From assembly GCA_938015595.1 (NCBI GenBank), contig CALLPI010000004.1, positions 338,205 through 402,204 of the forward strand: a DNA stretch of 64,000 bases, written 5' to 3'. Under the pieces are notes generated by a model. It saw only the letters and a program-made list of their open reading frames with translations, ran no database searches and was not told the DNA's origin. Positions 35,513 to 44,407 of this stretch are shown here, in pieces (position 1 is the first letter of the stretch; every line of letters starts with the position of its first letter). A program made the translations under genes and the position numbers. This stretch comes from an uncultured Saprospiraceae bacterium. GTDB lineage: Bacteria; Bacteroidota; Bacteroidia; Chitinophagales; Saprospiraceae.

Positions 35513-36061
35513 ATGCTTGCTCTTCTCTTTCTCCTGGCCATAGTTGTGCTCGTTGGCCTTTGGTTAGCAGGTACTTACAACAGGCTGGTTCGCTTGCGCA
35601 ATGGTGCCGAGGAGGCCTTCAAGACCATTGACGTATTTGCCAAGCAGCGATACGATCTCATTCCTAACCTGGTAAATACCATCAAAGGCTACACTCAGTA
35701 CGAAAGTAGTACGCTGGAAAAAATAGTAGAACTGCGCAGTAAGGCCATGCAGGCGGGCGGCAAGGATGGTGGCACCGCTGACAATGCCCTGGCTGGTGCG
35801 CTCAAATCAGTATTTGCCTTGGCTGAAAACTACCCCGACCTCAAAGCTAACCAGGAATTTTTGCACCTGCAGCAAAAGTTGAGCGAACTGGAAGAAGGCA
35901 TCCAGCGCGCCCGCCGATACTACAACGCCTCTGCTCGGGAGGTGAACAACGCCGTAGAGTCTTTTCCCAGCAACCTGATTGCAAACATGTTTGGGTTCCA
36001 CCTCATGGAATACTACGAAGTAGCCCAGGCCGAAACCCAGAATGTACAGGTTCAATTCTGA
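35513..36061 (+). CDS. LemA family protein
   Basis: From MLALLFLLAIVVLVG the protein has 182 residues: one N-terminal membrane helix (4-22) and a long helical domain. NRLVRLRNGAEEAFKTIDVF, KQRYDLIPNLVNTIKGYTQY, and RRYYNASAREVNNAVESFPS are the three conserved blocks of LemA. The C terminus faces away from the membrane anchor. Its molecular role is not established. The gene precedes a DUF2207 gene by five bases, a pairing found in many bacteria, so the two products probably act together. Confidence 0.92.
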   Translation: MLALLFLLAIVVLVGLWLAGTYNRLVRLRNGAEEAFKTIDVFAKQRYDLIPNLVNTIKGYTQYESSTLEKIVELRSKAMQAGGKDGGTADNALAGALKSVFALAENYPDLKANQEFLHLQQKLSELEEGIQRARRYYNASAREVNNAVESFPSNLIANMFGFHLMEYYEVAQAETQNVQVQF

Positions 36062-36066
36062 GCATC

Positions 36067-37725
36067 ATGAGCAGGCTTTCCCATTGGCTGCTGTGCGGTC
36101 TTTTGGTCTGTGCGGCATTTGTTCAGGTGCAAGCAGAGTACTTTACGATTACCCGTTATCAGGTAGGCGTTACTTTCAATGCTGAAGGTCATGCTGATCT
36201 TGAAGAAGTCATTGAGGTGCAGTTTAGCCAACCCCGGCATGGCATATTCCGGCACATACCTCTGCGCAGCATAGTGAATGGCAAAAAGGTGGACCGCCTT
36301 ATCCGAAATGTAGAGGTAGAGGGGTTCAAATTCAAGACTTCTAAAAAAAATCAAAATCTAATTATCAAAATCGGCGACGCCGATAAGTGGGTAGAAGGTG
36401 TTCAAACTTATCGCATCCGCTATACGGTGCTCAATCCGCTCGACTTTTTTGAGGAGAACAGCCAATTCTACTGGGACTTGCTGGGCGTATCCTGGCCGGT
36501 GGTCACGGAGCGGTTTGAGTTTGCTCTGTATTTTCCGGGAGGTATTCGCCTGCAAGAAGACGATGTGCGCGTGTTCACCGGGGTCAGCGGCGCTCAAGGC
36601 CAAAGTGCAGTTTGGCAGGTGATGTCCAATGTAGTAGAAGGCTACAGCGTGCAAAAATTCATGCCTCAAGAAGGGCTGACCATAGCCGTACGCCTACCGC
36701 GAGACGCCTTTAAGCCCATGGACAAGCTCACTTATTTCCTCAAGCGGCATGGGTTGCTCTTGGCGATCATCCCGTTTCTGTCTTTCGGTGTGTATGGATT
36801 TGTGCAAACCCGCAACAAAAAAGAAGTCATTACAACAGAGTACTTCCCACCGGAAGGCATTTCTCCTTCGGTGGCCGGTGGTTTTGTGGACCACAGCGTG
36901 GATCCCAACGACATCCTTTGCCTCATTCCGCACTTGGCCAACAAAGGATATTTGCGCCTGGAAATGAAGCCAGCACAAAGTATATGGAAAAAAATGGACG
37001 TCACCTTTTACAAACTCAAGGAAGCCGGCGACGACCTTATGCCTTTTGAAAAGCATTTTTTTCAGTATCTCTTCAGCGCCGGCCACGTAGTGAATCTGGA
37101 AAGCCTTCGCGATAAGTTTTATATGCACATGATTAGCCTTCAGACCGAAATCAAAGTCTGGATCAAAGCGCAAGGTTGGTACGAAACTCGCCAGGATAAG
37201 TTGGGCTGCATAGCGATAATTGCAGCTTTGGCAGCCATAGTATGGGGTGTTGTAGCGCTTGTCGCTTTTGAAAATATGGACGGCATTGCTCTCATAGCTA
37301 CTGGTCTGGTGTTGTTTGTCTTGGCTTTTACGTTTCACAAACGCACTGAGCAGGGTAACGAGACCTACCGCAGGCTAGAGGGCTTCCGCGAATTTGTGAA
37401 CAAGGCCGAGCGCCCCGTCATTGAGCGTCTGATGCATGAAGACCCTCGCTACTACGACAAAACCATGCCGTTTGCGCTGGCCTTCGGGTACCTCAAGAAG
37501 TGGAACCGCCACTTCGAAGGCTTGCTTACACAACCACCCTCCTGGTATAGCCACCCGAGTATGTACGCTGGAAGCCCTACGCAAGGCTGGCAAGACTTCT
37601 CCGAACGCTTCCCTGCAGAGATCAGCCAGATTGGCTCAGTGTTCAGCAGCAGCCCCAGTAGTTCGAGCAGCGGCGGTGGCAGTAGCGGCGGTGGCAGTGG
37701 TGGTGGCGGTGGCGGCAGTTGGTAG
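36067..37725 (+). CDS. DUF2207 domain-containing membrane protein
   Basis: A 552-residue protein with a signal peptide (LLCGLLVCAAFVQVQA). An extracytoplasmic beta domain contains HGIFRHIPLRS and WDLLGVSWPVVTERFEF, typical DUF2207 motifs. A membrane helix near residue 230 leads to a cytoplasmic-type domain, and a second helix pair follows around 375-420. The C terminus is a low-complexity Ser/Gly tail ending GGGGGGSW, common in this family. It is almost contiguous with lemA. The pair may take part in envelope homeostasis, but no biochemical role is known. Confidence 0.88.
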   Translation: MSRLSHWLLCGLLVCAAFVQVQAEYFTITRYQVGVTFNAEGHADLEEVIEVQFSQPRHGIFRHIPLRSIVNGKKVDRLIRNVEVEGFKFKTSKKNQNLIIKIGDADKWVEGVQTYRIRYTVLNPLDFFEENSQFYWDLLGVSWPVVTERFEFALYFPGGIRLQEDDVRVFTGVSGAQGQSAVWQVMSNVVEGYSVQKFMPQEGLTIAVRLPRDAFKPMDKLTYFLKRHGLLLAIIPFLSFGVYGFVQTRNKKEVITTEYFPPEGISPSVAGGFVDHSVDPNDILCLIPHLANKGYLRLEMKPAQSIWKKMDVTFYKLKEAGDDLMPFEKHFFQYLFSAGHVVNLESLRDKFYMHMISLQTEIKVWIKAQGWYETRQDKLGCIAIIAALAAIVWGVVALVAFENMDGIALIATGLVLFVLAFTFHKRTEQGNETYRRLEGFREFVNKAERPVIERLMHEDPRYYDKTMPFALAFGYLKKWNRHFEGLLTQPPSWYSHPSMYAGSPTQGWQDFSERFPAEISQIGSVFSSSPSSSSSGGGSSGGGSGGGGGGSW

Positions 37726-37736
37726 CGTTTGCCTTG

Positions 37737-39074
37737 CTATTTCACGCGCTTGCCGTGTTTGATGACCATGTCTACATGCTGAAGCAGGCTGATATAGCGG
37801 AGTACATCTCCCCTCACCGCGATGATGTCGGCGTATTTGCCTTCTGCAATCGTGCCATAGTCTTTGTCCACGCCCATGGCTTTGGCCGGCCAATAAGTGG
37901 CAGCTTTGATGGTGTACATGGCATCCATTTTGAACTCATTGACCCAAACGTCAAGTTCGTTCCACGTGCTTTGGCAATGAAATTTCATAGGGATGCCGCT
38001 GTCGGTGCCAATGAGCAGTACTACGCCGGCTTCTCGTAGTTGCCTGACTTTGCGCTCCAACGTGGGCTTCCGTATGGGCGTTAGCTGGAAATAACCAAGC
38101 CGGCCGGGGTAGCGTATGGATTGCCGAATGTCGGCAATGATGCTGTCAGGTAGGCCCAGATGCCAGCAGTCATTATCGAGTTTTTCCGGGTTGTCGCGTA
38201 CGTACTCGTAGTTGTAGAGCCCCTCTACTGTGGGTGTCCAGTACAGAGGGCCTTTGTTCATTTGGGCAGTGCGCTCTTTGATCATGGCTATGATGTCGTC
38301 GGGATACTCGGGTGCCGATGACAGGCCAGTATGCTCAAAGCAATCCACGCCGGCGGCCAAACCACGGCGTATTTCTTCCGGGCGATGAGCGTGCGCTACT
38401 ACTGGTAGCCCGCGCTTGTGCGCTTCGTCCACTATGGCGCGTACTTCCTCCATGGTCATTTCGTCATGGTCAATGAGTTTGATGCAATTGACGCCGGCAT
38501 CGGCTAGTTTTTTGACTTTGGTGCGCGCGTCAGCTGCGCCATACACGCCCCACCGAAAAGCCTCTGTACCGGGGTAAGGCCTGTGCTGTAGAAAAGGCCC
38601 TGACACGTACATGGTAGGGCCGGGTATTTCGCCTTTGCGAATGCGCTCTCGCACTGCAATACTAGCCTCGAGAGGAGCGCCCAGGTCGCGAGCGCTGGTG
38701 ATGCCGGCCAGCAACAATTGGTGTGCTGAGGCAGGCATGATGACGTCGGCAAATAAGTTGAGGTAGGTAGAGTCCCAGTGAGGGTAGTCGCTGTGGCCAT
38801 TGATCATTAAGTGCACATGCATATCCCATAGACCTGGCAGCACACTCATGCCTTCAGTAGAGATGACCTCCGCGTCGGCAGGTACTGGCAAATTGCCCTG
38901 ATGCCCTACTGCTTTGATGCGCTCGCCTTCTATGAGAATGACGCTGTTGTGTATAGGGCGACCGCCATAGCCGTCGATGAGCGTACCGCCCACCAAAGCA
39001 GTGATCTTTGTGCTTTGCCCCCAAAGTTCGAAAACCCTGCTGATGATTAGCAAAAAGAGAAAAAAGTCGCGCAT
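37737..39074 (-). CDS. Secreted metal-dependent amidohydrolase (imidazolonepropionase-like)
   Basis: A 445-residue protein from MRDFFLFLLIISRVFELWG, which gives a signal peptide; an ATG six codons upstream is an alternative. The amidohydrolase barrel shows the HxH metal motif as LWDMHVHLM. LPVVAHAHRPEEIRRGLAAG and VDCFEHTG provide further His ligands, and LLIGTDSGIPM provides the late Asp. These match the large group of periplasmic imidazolonepropionase-like or prolidase-like hydrolases. The substrate is not deducible; cyclic amides and Xaa-Pro peptides are known for relatives. It converges on the DUF2207 gene. Confidence 0.87.
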   Translation of the reverse strand: MRDFFLFLLIISRVFELWGQSTKITALVGGTLIDGYGGRPIHNSVILIEGERIKAVGHQGNLPVPADAEVISTEGMSVLPGLWDMHVHLMINGHSDYPHWDSTYLNLFADVIMPASAHQLLLAGITSARDLGAPLEASIAVRERIRKGEIPGPTMYVSGPFLQHRPYPGTEAFRWGVYGAADARTKVKKLADAGVNCIKLIDHDEMTMEEVRAIVDEAHKRGLPVVAHAHRPEEIRRGLAAGVDCFEHTGLSSAPEYPDDIIAMIKERTAQMNKGPLYWTPTVEGLYNYEYVRDNPEKLDNDCWHLGLPDSIIADIRQSIRYPGRLGYFQLTPIRKPTLERKVRQLREAGVVLLIGTDSGIPMKFHCQSTWNELDVWVNEFKMDAMYTIKAATYWPAKAMGVDKDYGTIAEGKYADIIAVRGDVLRYISLLQHVDMVIKHGKRVK

Positions 39075-39502
39075 GGCAATATGTTTTAGCACTGGTAAAG
39101 TGTAACTGTCCAGGTAGCTACAAGCTACGAGCTATGGGCTACGAGTTTAAAACGTTCAAGTGAAAAAGTTAAAGGAATATATGTCTCAATTTTCTTTCAA
39201 AGGAAAAAAATTTTATTGAAAACACTCTAACTCACAGTTCGCAGCTCGCGGCTTTTTGTGGGCGTTTTAATAGAGTTATGGTAAAGTTAGGTATTCCGGC
39301 GGAATATTTGCGCCTATCTGAATTTGCGCCGCCATATACGACGAAATGTAGAAGCAGCACAGATGCTCGGAATTCCGCTACTTTTGCTGACTGAAAACCA
39401 AATGCGCAGTTCAGAATGGGTTTGCCCTTCTCTTTTTTAGTCAATTTGGGGTATTGTTCATGAAAGATTGCCCAAAGGGCAAAAATCAAAAGATTGATTC
39501 GC
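39075..39502. other. Intergenic region without clear genes
   Basis: A 428-base AT-rich gap between divergent amidohydrolase and HAD genes. It holds a short imperfect tandem run of AGCTAC-like units (39116-39145) and no TAnnTTTG box that I could assign. A minus-strand open frame of about 100 codons overlaps the HAD start and has no recognisable features. Confidence 0.5.
39116..39145. repeat. Short degenerate tandem AGCTA-type repeat
   Basis: AGCTACA, AGCTACG, AGCTATG and GGCTACGAG follow each other as imperfect 7-9 base units. It is too short and irregular to call more than low-complexity sequence. Confidence 0.4.
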
Positions 39503-40189
39503 ATGCAAATCGCTTTCATCTTCGACATGGATGGCACTATGGTGGATAATATGATGGTGCATCACCGCGCATGGCAGCGCAAATTGGCCGCTCTGGGGCT
39601 GTACATGGACCTCGAGGAGGTGCGCCAGCAAGTTCATGGTATCAACGAAGAAATTATTGAGCGCCTGTTTGGAGGCCGCTTCACCCCGGAAGAGCGTCGG
39701 CGTATTGCCGAGGAGAAAGAGGCGGAGTATCGCCAGATTTTTTTACCGGAGCTAAAACTGGTGCAAGGGCTGGAGCGATTTTTGCAGCAGGCTGCTGCGG
39801 CAGGTATTCCCATGGGCATAGGTACGGCTGCGCCGCCCGAAAACGTACGCTTCGTGTTGGAAAACCTGGGCTTGGAGCCATTATTCCCTGCTGTCATAGA
39901 TTCTACGCTGGTGCAAAAAGGCAAGCCTGAGCCGGAGGTGTTTTTGCGCGTGGCTCAGGCTCTGGGTGTGCCGCCTGGGCAGTGTCTGGTGTTTGAAGAT
40001 TCGCCAACGGGGTCAGAAGCTGCACGTAGGGCGGGCATGCCAGCTATCATTGTGACGACTACGCATACCGCGCAGGAATTTGCCGGGGCTCCGCACATTT
40101 TGTGCACTATCCGCCATTTTGATGAAATCAGCCTGGAAGAAGTGCTCCAGCGGCGCCAGGCCTACCTGGAGCAACGTGCAGATGGGTAA
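39503..40189 (+). CDS. HAD-family phosphatase / beta-phosphoglucomutase-like
   Basis: A 228-residue HAD hydrolase with subclass I cap. Motif I is FIFDMDGTMVDNMMVHHRAW with nucleophile Asp, motif II GIGTAAP, motif III lysine in LVQKGKPEPEVF, and motif IV LVFEDSPTGSEAARRAGMPA. This arrangement is the beta-phosphoglucomutase/phosphatase group acting on small sugar phosphates. The exact substrate cannot be predicted. A TTG three codons upstream is an alternative start. It converges with the S24-like regulator, with three bases between stops. Confidence 0.88.
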   Translation: MQIAFIFDMDGTMVDNMMVHHRAWQRKLAALGLYMDLEEVRQQVHGINEEIIERLFGGRFTPEERRRIAEEKEAEYRQIFLPELKLVQGLERFLQQAAAAGIPMGIGTAAPPENVRFVLENLGLEPLFPAVIDSTLVQKGKPEPEVFLRVAQALGVPPGQCLVFEDSPTGSEAARRAGMPAIIVTTTHTAQEFAGAPHILCTIRHFDEISLEEVLQRRQAYLEQRADG

Positions 40190-40192
40190 GCA

Positions 40193-41026
40193 CTATGGAT
40201 TTCGAGGCAAGGAGGCGAGTTTTTCAGCCAACTGTTCCATGATGGGCGTCCACTGCTGTATGCTGTGTTTGATGTTGAGAATATCCTCGCTCAAGGAAGC
40301 TCGGCGGTGTATCGGATGTGGCATAAAAGAACTGGTGCGTTGTTGCACCTTCCAGATTTCGCGAAGTTCTTGCACTGGCACAAAAAATGGATCATAGATG
40401 TGGTTGTCCGACCACAGCTCTATACATTTCTTTTCGCGCAATTTGTTGACTACCCTGCGCACCAATACCCCCGCAGGTGCAACTACCACGCAGACGGAGT
40501 TGTCGGTCAAGCTGCTTTCCCACTCTGCAGGGTGCACAAAAGAGGCCAGTACTTTATCGCCTTCCAGGATAGTGGGTTCCATATTATCGCCATACACATC
40601 AAAAGAACGAAGTATTAGGTGGCGTAGGTGGGTGTCCGGCAGGCTAATTACTGGGAGGCTTTGCATAAAGGCGGGGTCACCGGCTTTGGATATATAGTCC
40701 TGTTGGGCGTGTAGGGGCACGTGAGGTATCACGGCGCTTTTGCTGGAAGGCTCTACTACTACAGTAAGGGTACGCACCATATGGGGTGCTTGTTCATACA
40801 AAAACATAGGGTTCTCGCCGCTGAACAGATAGTGCGGATTGAACTTGTATTTTTCTATGGCTTTGCACAACAGGTCTACGGTAACCTCACGGCGGCCATT
40901 GACGATTTCGGAAAAACTCTGGGGCAAATAATCCAGCGAAAGGGCAAACTGCCGCCCAGAACGCACCCGGTTGTCGTTCTTGAGGTGTTCATAGCACGTG
41001 AGGAATCTTTTGGTTACGATATTCAT
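40193..41026 (-). CDS. XRE-type regulator with S24/LexA-like domain lacking the catalytic dyad
   Basis: A 277-residue DNA-binding regulator. The N-terminal helix-turn-helix (SGRQFALSLDYLPQSFSEIV then NGRREVTVDLLCKAIEKY) is XRE-like. Residues 140-235 form an S24 peptidase-like fold, SFDVYGDNMEPTILEGDKVL. In LexA-type self-cleaving proteins the motif is GDSMEP; here the catalytic Ser is Asn148. The usual Lys (as in VLVKRV) is Arg in GVLVRRVV. The protein should therefore not cleave itself and may sense a ligand or oligomerise instead. The C-terminal 40 residues are helical. The signal it responds to is unknown. Confidence 0.78.
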   Translation of the reverse strand: MNIVTKRFLTCYEHLKNDNRVRSGRQFALSLDYLPQSFSEIVNGRREVTVDLLCKAIEKYKFNPHYLFSGENPMFLYEQAPHMVRTLTVVVEPSSKSAVIPHVPLHAQQDYISKAGDPAFMQSLPVISLPDTHLRHLILRSFDVYGDNMEPTILEGDKVLASFVHPAEWESSLTDNSVCVVVAPAGVLVRRVVNKLREKKCIELWSDNHIYDPFFVPVQELREIWKVQQRTSSFMPHPIHRRASLSEDILNIKHSIQQWTPIMEQLAEKLASLPRNP

Positions 41027-41064
41027 CCGGGATTTGGCAATCTAATCTCAAAGCGTCAGTGCAA

Positions 41065-41072
41065 CAAATGTA
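41065..41072 (-). promoter_or_regulatory. TAnnTTTG box upstream of the S24-like regulator
   Basis: The minus strand reads TACATTTG 39 bases before the start codon; a TTG occurs 22 bases further upstream, slightly outside the usual spacing. Confidence 0.35.
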
Positions 41073-41140
41073 GCGTATTCTGCAACATGATGAACAACGG
41101 CGCGAAAAAAAATTATTTTTGAACCGAAAAAATATGGAGT

Positions 41141-42616
41141 ATGCACCGAAAAATAGACGAAAACACCGCTTTAGCACCTCGTTACTACCTTTGCTTATTT
41201 GGATTGACTATCATAGGAACGGCGCTGTGGTGTTTTGTGTGGGGCAAGGCCATGTTCACTTCCATCACTCATGACGAGGCCTCTACGTGGTTTCATCACC
41301 AAGGCTCACAGTTTTTCAGATGCCTGTGGGATGCTAATTGCTGGCGCAGCGCTAATAATCACTTGCTCAATACCCTACTTTGGCAACAGACTACGCAATG
41401 GCTGGGGCCTGGCGAACTGGGCATGCGCTTGCCTAACGTACTGGCACACCTGGTATTTCTGGGCAGTAGTGGGTTTTTGGTATGGCAACTTGGGCATAGA
41501 CTATGGCCTTCGCTGTCGGCGTTCTTACTGCTTAACGGAAATCCTTTTTTGTTGGATTTTTTTGCCTTGGCGCGCGGTTATGGCCTTTGTGTGGCTTTTG
41601 TGATGTTGGCGTTGACGTTCTGGTACCTCTACTGGACGCGCGAACGCATCGCTTGGCTGGTAGCTACCTGTGTAGCGCTGGTGTTGGCAGTGCTCAGCAA
41701 TTTTGTAGCGCTTAATATTTTTGCCGCCTTAGCGGGGACTACTCTGGTGCTCAATCTTAAAAGCGACCGGAAGTGGCAATGGCGCTCCGTACAAGTATGG
41801 GGTGGTACTTCGCTGCTGCTGGCCCTAATGCTGCATCGGCCTATTCGATTTTTGCGGGCAGCGGGAGAGTTTCAGTACGGCACAAACAGCTTATGGGAGT
41901 CACTAGAAACCTTTGTAAAAAACCCTCTGTATAGCAATCAATACCTCGGAGAAGCCACTGTGCCAGTAGCTATGGCAATTACTTTTGGTGCTTTTTTACT
42001 GGTCTGTGTTGCCCTGGTGCTCCGCTGGCTGCGCCACCGCGCTGACGGCGCTGCTCGGTTTGGCCTGGCCGTATGCCTGGCTTTTGGCGCTAGTATTGTG
42101 GCCATGATAGTGCAGCATTATGGGTTAGATTCTGTATATCTTTTCAATCGCACGGCCACCCCGCTCATGCCTTTGTTGGCAGTAGCTTTAGCTACTGGAT
42201 TATTACTGACTGATGCACGTAAAACCTGGGCTACTGGACTTAGCATAGTCGTTTTTGTTTTAGTAGGATGGAATTTAGTGCGCAGCGCCAATTTGCGTTT
42301 TTTCCGGGAGTGGTGGTACGACGAGAATACCAAATCTGTCATGCTATATATGAATGACCTGGGGAATGCCCGCCAGCAACCGATTCGATTGGGTGTGAGC
42401 TGGTTGTTTTTTCCGGCAGGCGAATTTTACCGCACTACCATACCGCTGCCTTTTGTAGAGCCACTACCCAATCCGCCCATTATCGATGCGGCTTCCGGGC
42501 ATGAATATTATTATATCGAAGAAAGCCAAAAAAACCAATTAGAAGGCTCTTATACACAAGAGAAATACTATCCTTGGGGCCGCATACTGATGCGAAAAAT
42601 CAATACCGAAAATTAA
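41141..42616 (+). CDS. GT-C-like multi-pass membrane protein (glycosyltransferase 39-like)
   Basis: A 491-residue protein with about eleven membrane helices. The first periplasmic loop holds FTSITHDEASTWFHHQG, an acidic pair in the place where GT-C enzymes such as protein O-mannosyltransferases and ArnT have their catalytic D/E. RSANNHLLNTLLWQQT and GELGMRLPNVLAHLVFL resemble the following loop of the family (N-H and R-P-x motif). The last 100 residues are outside the membrane. It likely transfers a sugar from a lipid carrier to an envelope acceptor; acceptor unknown. Confidence 0.72.
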   Translation: MHRKIDENTALAPRYYLCLFGLTIIGTALWCFVWGKAMFTSITHDEASTWFHHQGSQFFRCLWDANCWRSANNHLLNTLLWQQTTQWLGPGELGMRLPNVLAHLVFLGSSGFLVWQLGHRLWPSLSAFLLLNGNPFLLDFFALARGYGLCVAFVMLALTFWYLYWTRERIAWLVATCVALVLAVLSNFVALNIFAALAGTTLVLNLKSDRKWQWRSVQVWGGTSLLLALMLHRPIRFLRAAGEFQYGTNSLWESLETFVKNPLYSNQYLGEATVPVAMAITFGAFLLVCVALVLRWLRHRADGAARFGLAVCLAFGASIVAMIVQHYGLDSVYLFNRTATPLMPLLAVALATGLLLTDARKTWATGLSIVVFVLVGWNLVRSANLRFFREWWYDENTKSVMLYMNDLGNARQQPIRLGVSWLFFPAGEFYRTTIPLPFVEPLPNPPIIDAASGHEYYYIEESQKNQLEGSYTQEKYYPWGRILMRKINTEN

Positions 42617-42671
42617 ATACCCGCACAATAAGTTGCCTTAAATGTTTATTTGTAGTGCAAAATCATCAATC

Positions 42672-43463
42672 ATGAACCATTTTTGCCGACGCATGCTTCG
42701 CATTCTGGTACTGCTTGCGGCAGTATCGCCCTCTTTGCAAGCACAAAATTATACCCCTCAAAGAGGGGAACGCGGTATTGCTGTATTCTATGACGACTAC
42801 TTGGACAAACAGCCTACGGCGCTAGGCGAAACCTACTACAAAAATCAGCTTACCTGCTCACACCCCTGGCACCCTAAGGGTACTTTGCTTAAAGTAGTCC
42901 GTCAAGATAATGGCCAAAGCATCACGGTGCGCGTCAATGACCGAGGCAATTTTTCCGGCGGCGTCATCGTTTCTCTTTCCTATGCTGCTGCCGTAGCTAT
43001 CGACTTGGTCAGAGTGGGCAGAGCATGGGTCACCGTGGAGCCTGTGGGATATTCCGAATCCAATCCCGTAAGCCATACCCATACCTTGCGCGCCCGCACG
43101 CCATCAGATGTACCGCAGTCTTATTCATACGGCAGTGAATTTACCCCCAAAGGTATTAGTAGTTACGAGACTGCAAATTATGCAACAGCCTATCGTGGGC
43201 CGCAACCTGGTACATTTGCTTTCGGTTATGGTATCCAATTGGGTGCTTATACCGTGTATGACAATGCTTTGCGCCGGTTGGAAAGCCTTCAAAAACAAGG
43301 CTTAAGCAGCGCCAGCATTCGCGAAAACCAAACCGCCGAAGGCAATCGCATTTACCGGGTAGTTATCGGGACCTTTGCATCGCGTACCGACGCAGATGTT
43401 TATCTCAATGAATACCTAAAAGCCAACCTCATTGCAGACGGAGTGGTTGTGGTATTGCGATAA
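42672..43463 (+). CDS. Septal ring lytic transglycosylase RlpA-like protein with SPOR domain
   Basis: A 263-residue exported protein. A signal peptide ends SPSLQAQ. The double-psi beta barrel of RlpA shows GIAVFYDDYLDKQPTALGET, LTCSHPWHPKGTLLKVV and ITVRVNDRGNF, with the conserved Asp of the NDRG motif. The C-terminal 75 residues (FGYGIQLGAYTVYDNALRRL and YRVVIGTFASRTDADVYL) form a SPOR domain that binds denuded peptidoglycan at the septum. There is no lipobox, unlike E. coli RlpA. Cleavage of stripped glycan strands is known for some relatives; activity here is inferred. Confidence 0.85.
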   Translation: MNHFCRRMLRILVLLAAVSPSLQAQNYTPQRGERGIAVFYDDYLDKQPTALGETYYKNQLTCSHPWHPKGTLLKVVRQDNGQSITVRVNDRGNFSGGVIVSLSYAAAVAIDLVRVGRAWVTVEPVGYSESNPVSHTHTLRARTPSDVPQSYSYGSEFTPKGISSYETANYATAYRGPQPGTFAFGYGIQLGAYTVYDNALRRLESLQKQGLSSASIRENQTAEGNRIYRVVIGTFASRTDADVYLNEYLKANLIADGVVVVLR

Positions 43464-44407
43464 GCGAAATCAGGTACAATAAAAAATACAGTAGCATTTG
43501 TTCAGGGGCCACGAGTTTCTTTGGAGTGGTATAGCCTTATCATTCAGCAGTCCAAGCTATAAGCTTCAGCACTGTGAATTGAAGAGCACTCTTCGGCAAA
43601 AAAGCAAACTTTGGAATTTTTCTTTAGACAAAATTTTATTCTCAGGAACGATGCTTTTATTCGAAGTTCACAGCTCGAGACTCATTTCTGTCGGGCATAT
43701 CTAAGTCATGTGTAGCATAAATCAGGGTTCTTTACTTGGCGAATAGGCAAATGTGAGCCCAGGTCAGAACTGAGCCATTTACACAACTGTGGTATACTGC
43801 AAGGGGTGGGAAGTCAAAGACATGCGTCGTTTTTTATCAATGAACCGAGGTAAAGTAGTTGTTTCTTATTGTGAATTTTGTTACAAGGGTAAAAGTTTTT
43901 TTCTATTGAAGAGAAAAAATTCAAAAAATAAAAATATTTTTGCAACTATACTGAGCAAAGCTGAGTTTTGTATATGATTTATAGGTGTTGTGCACAAAAC
44001 TTGGCATGTCAAAGTATAAATTGCACCTATTTTTCTGTAGAAAGTGTTTTGGGGTGTCAAAGAATGCAGATATGCGGCCTTTTTCAAAGGTTAATTTCTC
44101 TGAACGATCACATGAAAAGAGCAGTGAAGCAAGGGTTCAATACTTGCTGTGCCTTATGGTTTAAATGCATTGACAATCAATCTATTAGGTAGAATCAACT
44201 CGATCTATCTTTTCAAATTGTTTATTGTAATTTTTCCATTATGAACGAATACCAGGTTTTGCGGTTATTTTTCTTGGAACATAGAGAGAAGTCAATGTAA
44301 GATACCGAAACTTCAGAAGTTTAGGGCAAATGCATGCGGTAATTTCAGTGTTTGTGTAGCATTTGATCAGATCAGTAAACAGCAATCTTAATCATATACA
44401 ATCAAAG
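43464..44407. other. Long AT-rich intergenic region containing a palindromic repeat
   Basis: This 944-base gap separates two plus-strand genes and is clearly lower in GC than its surroundings. Several short open frames exist, but all show skewed composition and no family match. The only recognisable element is copy 3 of the interspersed palindrome (43947-44018). No tRNA, CRISPR or terminator was seen. Confidence 0.55.
43947..44018 (+). repeat. Interspersed palindromic repeat, copy 3
   Basis: A 72-bp copy from TATACTGAGC to AAAGTATA. The right arm TGTGCACAAAACTTGGCA is well conserved while the left arm (AGCTGAGTTTTGTATA) has diverged, so this looks like an older copy. It lies in the middle of a gene-free AT-rich region. 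Confidence 0.85.

Noticed and set aside
39232..39537. Minus-strand 101-codon frame upstream of the HAD gene
   Set aside because: Overlaps the HAD start and contains no recognisable motifs; composition fits noncoding DNA.
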